64,000 nucleotides of DNA from Woeseiaceae bacterium (GTDB taxonomy: Bacteria > Pseudomonadota > Gammaproteobacteria > Steroidobacterales > Woeseiaceae). Positions 18,119 through 26,353 of the stretch are shown one piece after another (the first letter of the stretch is position 1; every line of letters begins with the position of its first letter). The stretch lies in contig JAJFKU010000069.1 in the NCBI GenBank assembly GCA_021773035.1, positions 34,091-98,090 of the forward strand. Reading direction: 5' to 3'. The position numbers and the translations under genes were made by a program. Under the pieces are notes generated by a model. It was not told where the DNA came from and ran no database searches. It saw nothing but the letters and a program-made list of their open reading frames with translations.

Positions 18119-18322
18119 GGGGTCTAGGACCGCGAGCGCTTGGCGCCTCGTCGGCAGGCGGACACACCGTGTCCAGGGGTTTTTGTATCACAAAACCCGT
18201 ATCCTGCCTAGACCCCATTCTTTCCGCTCCACCATAGCCGGAAAATCTCAATGATCGGCTGGGTTTAGCGTACCAAATCGGACCCTATGGGTCCTCCGTT
18301 TACCGCCGACCCAATGGTCGGC
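18119..18322. other. oriT: Predicted origin of transfer (oriT) with RP4-type nic
   Basis: The sequence tATCCTGc at 18200-18207 matches the P-type nick consensus YATCCTG|Y exactly, with the cut expected between 18206 and 18207. Immediately before it is an inverted repeat GGGTTTT (18177-18183) / AAAACCC (18192-18198), the place where RP4 has its TraJ-binding repeat. Further repeats are GGACAC/GTGTCC (18160-18165, 18169-18174), a 10-bp pair GGGGTCTAGG/CCTAGACCCC (18119-18128, 18207-18216), GGACCC/GGGTCC (18280-18285, 18289-18294) and GCCGACC/GGTCGGC (18305-18311, 18316-18322). It lies just upstream of the mobC-relaxase pair. The nic assignment rests on consensus match and context. Confidence 0.8.
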
Positions 18323-18593
18323 AAAAAATTGTCTGGCACGAAGTGGCCCTGCCTTGCCCATCGAACTAATGGAGCGCGACGTTAACAGCCGTGGCTACCA
18401 CCAAGTCTTTGTAGCTGCCTCCCCCGAGTTTCTACTCATCATCGCCGACTAGCTGCCATCAACCGTCCATGAAGAAACAGCCCAGCTTCGTACGTCTTGC
18501 AGTCGCGAGCCTAGAATTAGACTCACTTGATCCCGGCATGGACCACGAGCGGCTCTTTTCAGGAAGCGCTAATCGCATTACCGGTGCGCCGGC
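18323..18593. other. Noncoding stretch between oriT and the RibD-C gene
   Basis: About 270 bases with no supported gene. Nothing structured was seen beyond the oriT repeats that end at 18322. Confidence 0.4.
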
Positions 18594-19160
18594 CTACTGC
18601 CGCACTTCATGACAAAGCGCCACCATACCGCTGTCGTAGGCCTTTACCTCCACAAGGTGCAGCGATACGTCCTTGTCGAGCCCCTCGAAGAATGAAATTC
18701 CCTCACCTATGAGGACGGGCATTAACGAATAGCGAACCTCGTCTGCCAGCCCGAGGCGAAGGCATTCACCGCAAGCGACTCCACCACCAACGAACCAAAT
18801 ACTCGGGAAAGCAAGCTTCAATCGTTCATTCACCAGACGCGCAAGGTCGCCTGAGTAAAATTCGACAGTATCTCTGGTCTTCTTCAGCTCGCGACTAGTA
18901 AGAACGAAGGTCGGCTTGTCGCCATAGGACCAGCCAAACCCTTTCGCCTCGAAGTCCAGTGCGGTTTCGTAGGTTCGCGATCCCATCACGTAGCAGTCGA
19001 TCGTCTTGAGGAACTCTTCCACGAGCTCTGGGGTCAGGGTGTCCCCGTCTTCGAATTTGTCGGAGGTCTCGAGCCAGTCGACACTTCCGTCCCGTCGAGC
19101 GATGAAGCCGTCGAGACTCGCCACCATGTGGATGGTTACGCGAGAGTTCGTGTTCGCCAT
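18594..19160 (-). CDS. RibD C-terminal / dihydrofolate-reductase-like protein
   Basis: The 188-residue product has the RibD-C/DHFR-like layout: TIHMVASLDGFIARRDGSVDWL at the start, CYVMGSRTYETAL for the NADPH-binding loop, then LKLAFPSIWFVGGGVACGEC. Stand-alone proteins of this family are putative NADPH-dependent reductases of unknown substrate, common on plasmids and chromosomes; they are not the classic antifolate-resistance DHFRs. It is probably cargo rather than a transfer function. Confidence 0.8.
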   Translation of the reverse strand: MANTNSRVTIHMVASLDGFIARRDGSVDWLETSDKFEDGDTLTPELVEEFLKTIDCYVMGSRTYETALDFEAKGFGWSYGDKPTFVLTSRELKKTRDTVEFYSGDLARLVNERLKLAFPSIWFVGGGVACGECLRLGLADEVRYSLMPVLIGEGISFFEGLDKDVSLHLVEVKAYDSGMVALCHEVRQ

Positions 19161-19349
19161 TGTCGTGCCACCGGTCTATGTCCTCGTGGGCTCAAGTGCC
19201 GCCTGTCGCTATTCTATCAAGCGACCGTCCGCGATGACTCGAATCATAGCATCCGAACGGCTGGTTTTCGGCACGTACACGACGTCAGGATCAGACCGAT
19301 TCTGACAATGTCTATAAGAACGAGTCTGGGTTATCACAATTAACATCCC

Positions 19350-20156
19350 TCACCCACCAAGCGATTTGTCAATTCGAAACGAGGCAACAAACGGCAAGTG
19401 ATCGGACACATCCCGTCGAAATCGTTCTCGCCCGATATTCATTGTCCAGTGCATCGGAAACAGTCGTAGACTGCCGCGTATGTATTCAGTACTGAACCGC
19501 CGGCTAATCGCGAAACCATCAAGAAGGTTCGCCCGCCCCGCCTCCAAAATGTGCGAGAAGCGATCTTGCAAATCCCACGACGAAACAAAATTCATCAAGT
19601 CGTCGCCACCCAAATGATGGAAGTTGCTCACGTCCTCACCAGGGATCATATTGAAGTCGCCCATCAACAAAACGTCCTCGCGATTATTGTCGAGAAAATT
19701 GGTAATGAATGCACCAATGACTTTGCACTGATCATCCCGAATCTTCTGTTCCGCCGAGCCCCTCCCGGATTTCAGATGCACCGCAATAAGAATGAAATCG
19801 AACTTGCCCACTTTCATGTCGACAACAAGGGCCTTGCGGCGAGTGGCATCATTGAGGTCTGAACCATCAATGAATCGAGGATTGCTCGCCACGACACCTT
19901 GTTTGAACAACACGCCGATGTTCAGATCACTGTTCTGCGGTAAGATCACGCTGTCATAAACGCAACCCTTGTCGGCGAGTCCTTGCTTTAGTGTGTCCAG
20001 CAACCCGACCGGATTGACCTCGACCAGTGTCACCACCTCAGCATCCAGAAGTGCGAGGCCATCTATCTGCCGTTCAATTCTTTCCGCATTCGGTGCGTTA
20101 AAGCCCGCCAGGTTCCACGCTGCTATCTTTGCGGTTGTGTGGCCAAATTCGCTCAT
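19350..20156 (-). CDS. Endonuclease/exonuclease/phosphatase-fold protein
   Basis: The 268-residue cytoplasmic protein has EEP-superfamily motifs: KIAAWNLAGF with the first Asn, VVTLVEVN with the metal-binding Glu, IAVHLKSGRG, DVLLMGDFNMIPGED (GDFN motif) and DVSDHLPFVASF (SDHxP motif). This set is intact, so hydrolysis of a phosphodiester is expected; the substrate (DNA, lipid or nucleotide) cannot be told. It lies 30 bases downstream of the parB-like gene in the same direction and may share its message, which would put a possible nuclease under partition-gene control. Confidence 0.75.
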   Translation of the reverse strand: MSEFGHTTAKIAAWNLAGFNAPNAERIERQIDGLALLDAEVVTLVEVNPVGLLDTLKQGLADKGCVYDSVILPQNSDLNIGVLFKQGVVASNPRFIDGSDLNDATRRKALVVDMKVGKFDFILIAVHLKSGRGSAEQKIRDDQCKVIGAFITNFLDNNREDVLLMGDFNMIPGEDVSNFHHLGGDDLMNFVSSWDLQDRFSHILEAGRANLLDGFAISRRFSTEYIRGSLRLFPMHWTMNIGRERFRRDVSDHLPFVASFRIDKSLGG

Positions 20157-20186
20157 GGTGTTTGCTCCCTATTGAAACGCTCGGAT

Positions 20187-21032
20187 TTAGAAATTCGTTA
20201 CCCCAAGTCTCTGCAGGACTCCTTCAAGAATATCCAAATCGTGGTACGAAATTGTGAGGCTCCCCTCCCTCGTATTAAGCGTTGTTTTACACCCGATCGC
20301 CTCACTGATTGTCGATTCCAGCCGGCGTGTATCTGGATCCGTCGCCGCACCGCCAGGGTCGGGCGCCGCCGGCGCAGGTATCCTCGCCCCGCTTCGCCGC
20401 TCCCGCGCTAACGATTCCACCTCGCGCACAGACAATTTCTGGTCTATGGCCCGTTTCGCCAACAGCAACTGAGCGTCCCTTCGTTTGACTGAAAGCAGTG
20501 CCCGCCCATGGCCGGCGCTGAGGCGCCCGCTTCGAACCATTTCCTGAATGGCAACAGGTAGCTTGAGGAGGCGCAGCGAGTGTGAAATGTACGTGCGCTG
20601 ATGGCCCGTTAGATAGGCCAGTTTCGCGACGGCTCTGTGCCGATTTGCCCCAGCGTTCATTTCTTCCAGCTGATCGCCCAAGAACTCGGCCTCATCAATC
20701 GCATCGATCGCGTAGCCGGTGGATTCAGCCGCGACGATGTCGGCGGCGTCCTGGTCCGATACATCGGTCAAGATGTGAATTGGCACACGCTCCAATCTCA
20801 GTCGCTGAGCGGCCATCCAGACCGCGACATTACCAAGGATCTCGTACTCGCCACTGCCCACCTGCCGGACGACAACGGGTTCCAGCGCGCCGTGATTGCG
20901 CACCAATTCCAGCAAGCGCGTTGAGAGCCGTGGCAGCGGGCCTGGGGGCCGGAACGGGCACAAGCGCAGCTGTTCTATGTAAGCGGTTGTCGTCACAGCC
21001 CGATAATAGGCCAAAAGTGTGTCACGTGGCAC
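20187..21032 (-). CDS. ParB/KorB-like partition or regulatory protein
   Basis: The ParB N-terminal (sulfiredoxin-like) domain is at about residues 20-110 (LVRNHGALEPVVVRQVGSGE then YEILGNVAVWMAAQRL), followed by the central helix-turn-helix region GHQRTYISHSLRLLKLP and IQEMVRSGRLSAGHGRALLS, which is the ParB-type DNA-binding segment. The usual GERR box is replaced by LGNVAVWMA. The GTG at 21032 lies inside a 26-bp palindrome that may be the operator, so translation may really begin at a later TTG or GTG within the first 13 codons. It is one of two ParB-type proteins here and has no ParA directly next to it. Confidence 0.8.
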   Translation of the reverse strand: MPRDTLLAYYRAVTTTAYIEQLRLCPFRPPGPLPRLSTRLLELVRNHGALEPVVVRQVGSGEYEILGNVAVWMAAQRLRLERVPIHILTDVSDQDAADIVAAESTGYAIDAIDEAEFLGDQLEEMNAGANRHRAVAKLAYLTGHQRTYISHSLRLLKLPVAIQEMVRSGRLSAGHGRALLSVKRRDAQLLLAKRAIDQKLSVREVESLARERRSGARIPAPAAPDPGGAATDPDTRRLESTISEAIGCKTTLNTREGSLTISYHDLDILEGVLQRLGVTNF

Positions 21033-21038
21033 ACTTTT
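21013..21038. promoter_or_regulatory. 26-bp near-perfect palindrome at the parB-like gene start
   Basis: Arms AAAAGTGTG (21013-21021) and CACACTTTT (21030-21038) are exact complements. The centre TCACGTGG contains CACGTG, so only one base pair of the whole 26 is mismatched. It covers the annotated start codon and is well placed as an autoregulatory operator or as a parS-like binding site for the ParB/KorB-like protein. Confidence 0.7.
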
Positions 21039-21374
21039 ATGTTGGACCTGGATATTTACACCGTCATGCGCTCGTTATGCTCCTGTCGGTCGGCACTGTG
21101 CTCGATATTCTTGCCGGCTGCAGCAACCTGTTTTTGACACATCGACAACGACGCAGGATGGTTGCTGTTGATTTTCAATCAGTTACGCTTAATAACAGCA
21201 GTTTGACACATCTGCATCTGCTCTCCCAGCAAAACACTGTCTTAGTAACACCTTGAAATATAGGGAATTTTTCGCAAAACAATGCTGAAAATACTATACA
21301 TGCTAGCGAAAACGCCCCTTTTCGCTTATCACGGCGCGCCGATCGGCAATCGTCAGTAACGAGGTGTGACTAAA
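21039..21374. other. Noncoding stretch with iteron-like cores
   Basis: Between the parB-like gene and the end of rep lie two TTTGACACAT cores (TGACACA at 21135-21141 and 21204-21210), the reverse complement of the TGTGTCA core found in the iteron array at 25.6 kb, and an ACTATACATGCT sequence near 21291 that recurs upstream of parA (23090s). The stretch is likely a promoter/regulatory region for the parB-like gene. No coding sequence was seen. Confidence 0.45.
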
Positions 21375-22922
21375 TTAAGAATTTCGCTTGGTGGCCAATG
21401 TTTTGAGGACATCGCCAATTGAACTTGGACCTTCGCTGCGCTTGTTTTCAGCGCCAGCAGGCCGTGCTCGAGCGGGTTTAAAAGACGGCACTGCGCTAGC
21501 CGCTCCCGGCTTTTTCGCCGCGCGCGGTTGATCCTTCTTAGCCAGCGCAAACTTGCTCGTGGTCCCCAGATGCGGATCGCTGGTACGCGCTGATGCCACC
21601 AATTTGTTTTGAGACACATCCAAAGCCAGGACATATCCTGGTATTAAGGTCATTGGATAATCGGCATCAGGAATTGACTCATAGCAGGGATCTTCCACCA
21701 TCCGCTCAAGACCGTTTCGAAATCGTACGAATGGAATGCTCGGATGCGCCTCGCGGTGAACGCGTTCCAACGGAAACTCGGTTGGCTCGTGTTTGTGTTG
21801 AACATGGGTCCGACACCATTGATAGACCAGCTGATCGAACTCCCGATACTTGCCTTGAATAAATTCCTTGTGGAGTGTCAACGATCGCTCCATATCCGTC
21901 AGCACCGGCGTGAAAGCTGGGTGAAAGGTAATGGCGATCATTTCGGGGGTCTTGCCATGAGCGGACACAGAACTGATCACTTCCAAGTCCGAAATAAAAC
22001 TCATGTATTTGTCGCGCTCTAGCAGCCCGCCCTTTCGCAGTCTTCGCAGCACATTGTATCGGTCATCGGTCAATTGCCACTCGGATGACCGAAACCGCCG
22101 CAGCCGATTGAACGTCTGGCGTTTGTTGTTCGCGTTGGGATTCTTGAACCCGAGCAATCCGCAGATATCCGTCATCGACATCATGAACACCGGATGACTG
22201 GGAGCGGATTCCCCGAGGTGGGGAAGCTGGTCGCGTGCCAAGGTCCACGCCACGACCAGGGGCCGCAGGTCTTGCACGTTGGGTATTCGGTGCCCAGTTA
22301 AGGCTCTAACGGTCACTTCGAATGAGCGCGTGCCATGCCATAACCGAGTGGTCTTGCTGGTCACTTCCTGTCGTCCCACGTTCATTGCCGGCGCAAGTGT
22401 GAACACCGATAAGCGCTCGCCTTTAAACGTCGTTTTCTCGGCCGCCTTCGGCATACAGGTCACGGAGTCCGGACGGCGGAACATCTCAAGCAGCGCATCT
22501 TTTTCTTCGCGCTTTGCCATGTCGGCATCGGCTATGTCGAGGATGTGATCGTCAAACAGGTCGGGCAGATCCGCGTCCGTCGGTAACACACTGGCTGCGG
22601 CGTCCAGCTGGTAGAGCACGACCCGTCGTCGTTTGCTATCCGGTCGAACCTCGCTGCGAGTGAGTATCCCGAGCTCTTCTAGCTTGGTGAGGTTCGCGAG
22701 CAATCCGGACCGAGTAATGTCCAAAAAATCGCACAAGGTATTGCGATCAACCAGACCGTCGTCCGAGTCAGCACACAGTCCAAATATCGCTTCGAGTATT
22801 TGCCCAAGTCGGCGCCGGGATTTATGGCGCCTAATGGTTTGAAGAAAATGGGGGAGGGCATCGCTTGGCACTGCGCCCAAGCTAAATAGACTCCCGCCCT
22901 TTGTGCGCTGATCGCCCATCAT
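21375..22922 (-). CDS. Putative plasmid replication initiator (winged helix)
   Basis: The 515-residue product is not a close match to a named Rep, but the features fit an iteron-type initiator. An N-terminal helix-turn-helix/winged-helix segment (about residues 40-95: LVDRNTLCDFLDITRSGLL then LEELGILTRSEV) is followed by a second DNA-binding-like region (MTDICGLLGFKNPNANNKRQ then RLRRFRSSEW), and the C-terminus is basic with low complexity (KPGAASAVPSFKPARARP). It is divergent from parA-parB, and an iteron array lies 2.5 kb away. An alternative is a transcriptional regulator of the partition region; the size and position favour Rep. Confidence 0.6.
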   Translation of the reverse strand: MMGDQRTKGGSLFSLGAVPSDALPHFLQTIRRHKSRRRLGQILEAIFGLCADSDDGLVDRNTLCDFLDITRSGLLANLTKLEELGILTRSEVRPDSKRRRVVLYQLDAAASVLPTDADLPDLFDDHILDIADADMAKREEKDALLEMFRRPDSVTCMPKAAEKTTFKGERLSVFTLAPAMNVGRQEVTSKTTRLWHGTRSFEVTVRALTGHRIPNVQDLRPLVVAWTLARDQLPHLGESAPSHPVFMMSMTDICGLLGFKNPNANNKRQTFNRLRRFRSSEWQLTDDRYNVLRRLRKGGLLERDKYMSFISDLEVISSVSAHGKTPEMIAITFHPAFTPVLTDMERSLTLHKEFIQGKYREFDQLVYQWCRTHVQHKHEPTEFPLERVHREAHPSIPFVRFRNGLERMVEDPCYESIPDADYPMTLIPGYVLALDVSQNKLVASARTSDPHLGTTSKFALAKKDQPRAAKKPGAASAVPSFKPARARPAGAENKRSEGPSSIGDVLKTLATKRNS

Positions 22923-23090
22923 CTCGTCCTATTATTCAGTGCGTGCTGTCCCAGCTGGGACAAGTCACACCAAATGTAATAACCTATTGTTTAATATACA
23001 TTTTCTAGATCAATGGGTTTTCGAAAAACCCCCTGTAAAATGCCTACCCCACAAACCATGAGTTCCCTTGCGGCGAAATATAACATAAAA

Positions 23091-23135
23091 TGCTATACAT
23101 GCTTAAGAATGATGAATCACTAACTATGTGTAGCA
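23091..23135. promoter_or_regulatory. Inverted repeat upstream of parA
   Basis: TGCTATACAT (23091-23100) and ATGTGTAGCA (23126-23135) are inverted with one mismatch and end 17 bases before the parA ATG. The sequence AAAATGCTATACATGCT is close to AAAATACTATACATGCT near 21286-21302, which precedes the parB-like gene. A shared operator or centromere-like site for ParA/ParB is a reasonable inference. Confidence 0.45.
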
Positions 23136-23151
23136 TAACAGGCCGCCCCCT

Positions 23152-24054
23152 ATGAAGGTACTCACCGTTACTAACCGCAAAGGTGGCGTCGGCAAGACCA
23201 CCCAGACTCGCACGTTGTGCGAGTACTTCAGCGTCACGCGGCGCATGTCGACTCTAGCGATCGACTTGGATAGCCAATGCTCGCTGAGCCACTTGTTCCT
23301 GGATATGGATGTCTCACAAGCGGGCGAGCAGGGTACGCGTCCACCTATTCATCCGGACTACAATTCGGAGGATCCGGACTACGCGGACTGGAACGGCCGC
23401 AGTAGTAGCGCGGACATCTTCTTTCACGGTGAGATTTTCCCTTACCGGGTCCAGTACCCTGACGGCGCCGACACTCTCGACATTCTACCCGCTAACAAGC
23501 AACAGCTAACAACGGTTGAAGAACAGGACCAGCCGTCGCTAATCGAGCGGGTCGAGAATCGCCTAAGGGAGTTCTTGTCCTTGCCGGATGTCCAAGAGGC
23601 ATATGACCTGGTGATTATTGACACCGGTCCGGGAGAGAGCCCGTTGGCTCGATCCGCACTTAGAGCGTGCACGCACGTCCTCATACCCATCGAACTTGAA
23701 CCGCAGTGTGTTCGAGCATTGTCAGAAATGATTTCAGAAATTCGTCATGAAGATATGCGCCGGACGCTGGAGACGCAGGTGCAAGTGGTCGGGATTCAAC
23801 CGAACAAATTCAAGGTTCGCCGCACGCTGCATAAGAGCCTACTTAATACCGTCCAAAAAGAATTCAAACAATACGTCTCACCCGTGGTGCTGCCCGATCT
23901 GTCCGGATTCGCTGAGCGCGATGCTGATTTGGCCGTGCCCCGTAGCCTGTTCCACTTACCGCCGTCCAATAAGGCCAAGATAAAGGCGGTAGAGTTCTGC
24001 GAGTTCGTCGACAGCAAACTATTTGGAGAGACGGCCCATGCCAAGCAAGCTTAA
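23152..24054 (+). CDS. parA: ParA partition ATPase
   Basis: Walker-type partition ATPase, 300 residues. The deviant Walker A KGGVGKTT is at residues 10-17, the switch region AIDLDSQCSLSHLF follows near 40, and Walker B-type LVIIDTGPGESPLARSALRA is near 155-175. There is no N-terminal helix-turn-helix, so it is of the short type (ParA Ib-like or chromosomal-like) rather than P1-type. Inserted loop residues 63-90 (acidic, EDPDYADWNG) are unusual. It overlaps parB by 17 bases. Confidence 0.92.
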   Translation: MKVLTVTNRKGGVGKTTQTRTLCEYFSVTRRMSTLAIDLDSQCSLSHLFLDMDVSQAGEQGTRPPIHPDYNSEDPDYADWNGRSSSADIFFHGEIFPYRVQYPDGADTLDILPANKQQLTTVEEQDQPSLIERVENRLREFLSLPDVQEAYDLVIIDTGPGESPLARSALRACTHVLIPIELEPQCVRALSEMISEIRHEDMRRTLETQVQVVGIQPNKFKVRRTLHKSLLNTVQKEFKQYVSPVVLPDLSGFAERDADLAVPRSLFHLPPSNKAKIKAVEFCEFVDSKLFGETAHAKQA

Positions 24055-25024
24055 GCGATTTGGTGGTGCGAGCGATCGCATGGAACAGCTCGGAAAAGTT
24101 AAGGGGCTGACCCAGGCGGCCAACGCTCTAGACGCACCGATCAGCGCCGACAGTGGCGAGATGCGTTTGGTCCCCATTGATGAGGTCCGCGTCGACCCGA
24201 ACAATCCGCGGCGGCTAGAGCTCGACTGGACTGTCGTGCAGCAAAGCCCAGAAGACATCGAAGACCCACGCAAGCGAAGAGAGGTCGAAGACATTCTCGG
24301 GCTCTCACTAACCTTTAAGCAAGTGGGTCAACGATCACCCTGCGAAGTCGTCAGGGATGGCGCCGTGTATCGTATTGTGTTTGGCGAACGCCGATATTGG
24401 GCGGCGCGCCTCGCCGAGCTCTCGACGCTGAAGGTCATTGCACTCCATTCTCAGCCCGCGAACGTTCCGCTGGTTCAGTTGATCGAGAACATTCAGCACA
24501 AACATATGCCCCTGTACGAGACCATTTTAAATATACGGTCGGTGATTGGCAGAGAAGCAGAGCTGGGCGAGCCCGTCAGAGACGCAACAGACCTAATACA
24601 ACGCACAGGCCTGCCGCGAACCTCCGCCTATCGGTACTGGAAGTACGTTGAGCTGCCGCCAGATGTGGATCAGTCCCTAGAAACAGCGGCTATCGGAACG
24701 CACGAGGAACTGACAGCGCTCTTAAAGCACACGACGGTGAAAGCTCGCAAAGCAGCGCTAACGCGCTTCGCCGCCGGCGGAACATTGGAAGGCACGGACG
24801 ATACTGAAGCAACTGCGAAACCAAAGCGCCGCAGGGGAGGGCGACCACGCACCTCTATCTCCTTCGGATCAACGAAAAACGCGAGCGTCGCGAAACTTTT
24901 GTTTTCCACCCTGGACCCCGACGGGCATCACGATGCAATTGATTGGAACGATGCTACGGCAGTAACGAATGCCTGGAAGTCGATTCTGGAAGGGCTAGAA
25001 CAGCGTGCCACAAGAGAAGGGTAG
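24038..25024 (+). CDS. parB: ParB partition protein
   Basis: ATG 24038 (MPSKLKRFGG) is preferred over an in-frame ATG at 24023 because it gives the basic N-terminus that ParA-interacting ParB proteins share. The ParB domain includes MRLVPIDEVRVDPNNPR, an RSPCEVVRDGAVYRIVFGER stretch with the GERRYWAA box, and LVQLIENIQHKHMPLYETIL. The HTH follows (LIQRTGLPRTSAYRYWKYVE). The segment PKRRRGGRPRTSISF near residue 270 is a basic linker before a small C-terminal domain. Length 328 is normal. Confidence 0.92.
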   Translation: MPSKLKRFGGASDRMEQLGKVKGLTQAANALDAPISADSGEMRLVPIDEVRVDPNNPRRLELDWTVVQQSPEDIEDPRKRREVEDILGLSLTFKQVGQRSPCEVVRDGAVYRIVFGERRYWAARLAELSTLKVIALHSQPANVPLVQLIENIQHKHMPLYETILNIRSVIGREAELGEPVRDATDLIQRTGLPRTSAYRYWKYVELPPDVDQSLETAAIGTHEELTALLKHTTVKARKAALTRFAAGGTLEGTDDTEATAKPKRRRGGRPRTSISFGSTKNASVAKLLFSTLDPDGHHDAIDWNDATAVTNAWKSILEGLEQRATREG

Positions 25025-25448
25025 CCGGTCCGGCAAACCGTTTGCAGCTCGGTCGAACGCGTCGCCGGCGGTTGCTACTGATCGTCCAACGCGAAAAATA
25101 GGGACTTCGTTGCGCTTACCGATTGCGCTTAACGACGACGTTATCGAATCCATGGAACGCGACGGGTATTCACCAAAGAAGAAAAGTGCCTGGATAGAAG
25201 AGTCACTCTTCGCAATGGCGCGACTTGATCCCGACCTCAGCGAGAGCATTGTGGGTGACAAAGCTCAGGGAGCGAACGAAAAACAGGTGGTTGTCGCTTT
25301 GTCGATGGCGGCTCGGCGCGAACTGAAGGATTTAATCATTCGGTTGCGACTTCAAATGCCGACGATAGAAGGTGTTCAATCATTGGTGCTTCGTTCTGCT
25401 ATGCGATTTCGTATTCGTCACCCTGACGTTTTTCCCGCTCGTGAATAG
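25005..25448 (+). CDS. Small DNA-binding-like protein downstream of parB
   Basis: The 147-residue product from GTG 25005 overlaps parB by 20 bases and so is the third gene of the par operon. The centre reads like a ribbon-helix-helix (TSLRLPIALNDDVIESMERD then YSPKKKSAWIEESLFAMARL), with a similar second half (ALSMAARRELKDLIIRLRLQ). I cannot name the family. A role in partition, copy-number control or operon autoregulation is plausible from position, and it ends only 137 bases before the first iteron. Confidence 0.6.
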   Translation: MPQEKGSRSGKPFAARSNASPAVATDRPTRKIGTSLRLPIALNDDVIESMERDGYSPKKKSAWIEESLFAMARLDPDLSESIVGDKAQGANEKQVVVALSMAARRELKDLIIRLRLQMPTIEGVQSLVLRSAMRFRIRHPDVFPARE

Positions 25449-25748
25449 CGGTGTCAGTAATGGCGGTTCCTTTTTCTTTCTTTGAGAAAGCGCGATAGCG
25501 AGTCTTTTTGTAGGAAAGTAAAGGGGTAAAAGAGTAGGCAGCAACGTTGTTAATTAAATCAAGCAATTACATCAAAAATTGACGTGTGTCGATAATTTCC
25601 AGCGATCTGTCAAAAATCTACGATGATTTGTCGATAACAAACCACGATGTGTCAATGGTGTATAAAGCTGTGTCAGTAATTGCCGGCGTGTTGATAACTC
25701 TGTGTCAATAACGAACTGTTGCTGCGTACGAATTGGAAACTCACAGTG
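25449..25748. other. oriV: Predicted replication origin region (oriV)
   Basis: About 300 bases with no gene. They contain a TGTCAGTAATGG element near 25452, an A+T-rich tract around 25545-25580 that could be the unwinding element, and the 21-bp iteron array at 25585-25706 listed separately. The layout (iterons next to A+T-rich DNA within a rep/par block) is that of theta-replicating iteron plasmids. No perfect DnaA box (TTATNCACA) was found by eye. Confidence 0.6.
25585..25706 (+). repeat. Iteron array, 21-bp period, core TGTGTCRATAA
   Basis: Hexamers TGTGTC, TCTGTC, TTTGTC, TGTGTC and TGTGTC begin at 25585, 25606, 25627, 25648 and 25669, exactly 21 bases apart, each followed by a purine-rich ATAA/AAAA/ATGG/GTAA tail. 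A degenerate copy (GTGTTGATAAC from 25688) and another perfect core (TGTGTCAATAAC from 25701) follow out of phase. A 21-bp pitch places the copies on the same face of the helix, as in classical Rep-binding iterons. Confidence 0.8.
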
Positions 25749-26258
25749 TTAGTAGTCATCTATCGTTTCGTGCTGTTCTTCAGGCAGCAGCGCAGCTCGG
25801 TCAGCGTTCTCTTGCCACAGCAGCAACAGTCGTAGACAACGTTCGGATTGGATCCGTAGTTCATCGTTCGACAAAGCACGAGAATCCTTGCCGTCGGCCG
25901 TACTTAAATGCTGAGAGAGTTTGTCACGGCAAAATTCCCAAGCCCGGGCAGCCTGATCGGTCGATAAGCCACTGCGCTCTGCCAACCACTCGTAGGATGC
26001 GCCGTCCAGGAATTGCCGACCCACGCGAAAACATTCCGATTCGCTGAGTTCGTTTGCATCGGCTTCCATTGCTAAGAGTGTACCGGCTTTTCGTGAATGT
26101 CTGCATCGACGGATCAGCTCTAGCCATAGCATCTGCGCGGCGTCCGACGCAGAGAAACCGGGGAGGGTCGGGCATTCGATACAGATCGAAATAGAGGCTG
26201 TATCAGAATTCGCAGCAACTACGGCTTGTAACTCTCTACCATCAATTGTTGCTGACAC
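25749..26258 (-). CDS. Hypothetical protein with HTH-like centre
   Basis: The 169-residue product starts at GTG 26258. The middle (about residues 75-125) looks helix-turn-helix-like: FRVGRQFLDGASYEWLAERS then GLSTDQAARAWEFCRDKL. The C-terminus is acidic (LPEEQHETIDDY). No family recognised. It flanks the iteron array and points toward it, so a regulatory role in replication is conceivable. The coding potential looks real because the frame keeps a balanced amino-acid composition, but no ribosome binding site is obvious. Confidence 0.5.
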   Translation of the reverse strand: MSATIDGRELQAVVAANSDTASISICIECPTLPGFSASDAAQMLWLELIRRCRHSRKAGTLLAMEADANELSESECFRVGRQFLDGASYEWLAERSGLSTDQAARAWEFCRDKLSQHLSTADGKDSRALSNDELRIQSERCLRLLLLWQENADRAALLPEEQHETIDDY

Positions 26259-26353
26259 AACTCATATGCGCATGGAAACCATGCGAAGAATTTGCCCTCG
26301 AAAGGCTAGCTAAGCGATTAGAGCATCTTGGTACTATTACCAATATTGGTGGC

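Noticed and set aside
18305..18322. Hairpin GCCGACC-CAAT-GGTCGGC as a terminator
   Set aside because: It is followed by A bases, not T, on the plus strand, and has no T-run on the minus strand; better treated as part of oriT.
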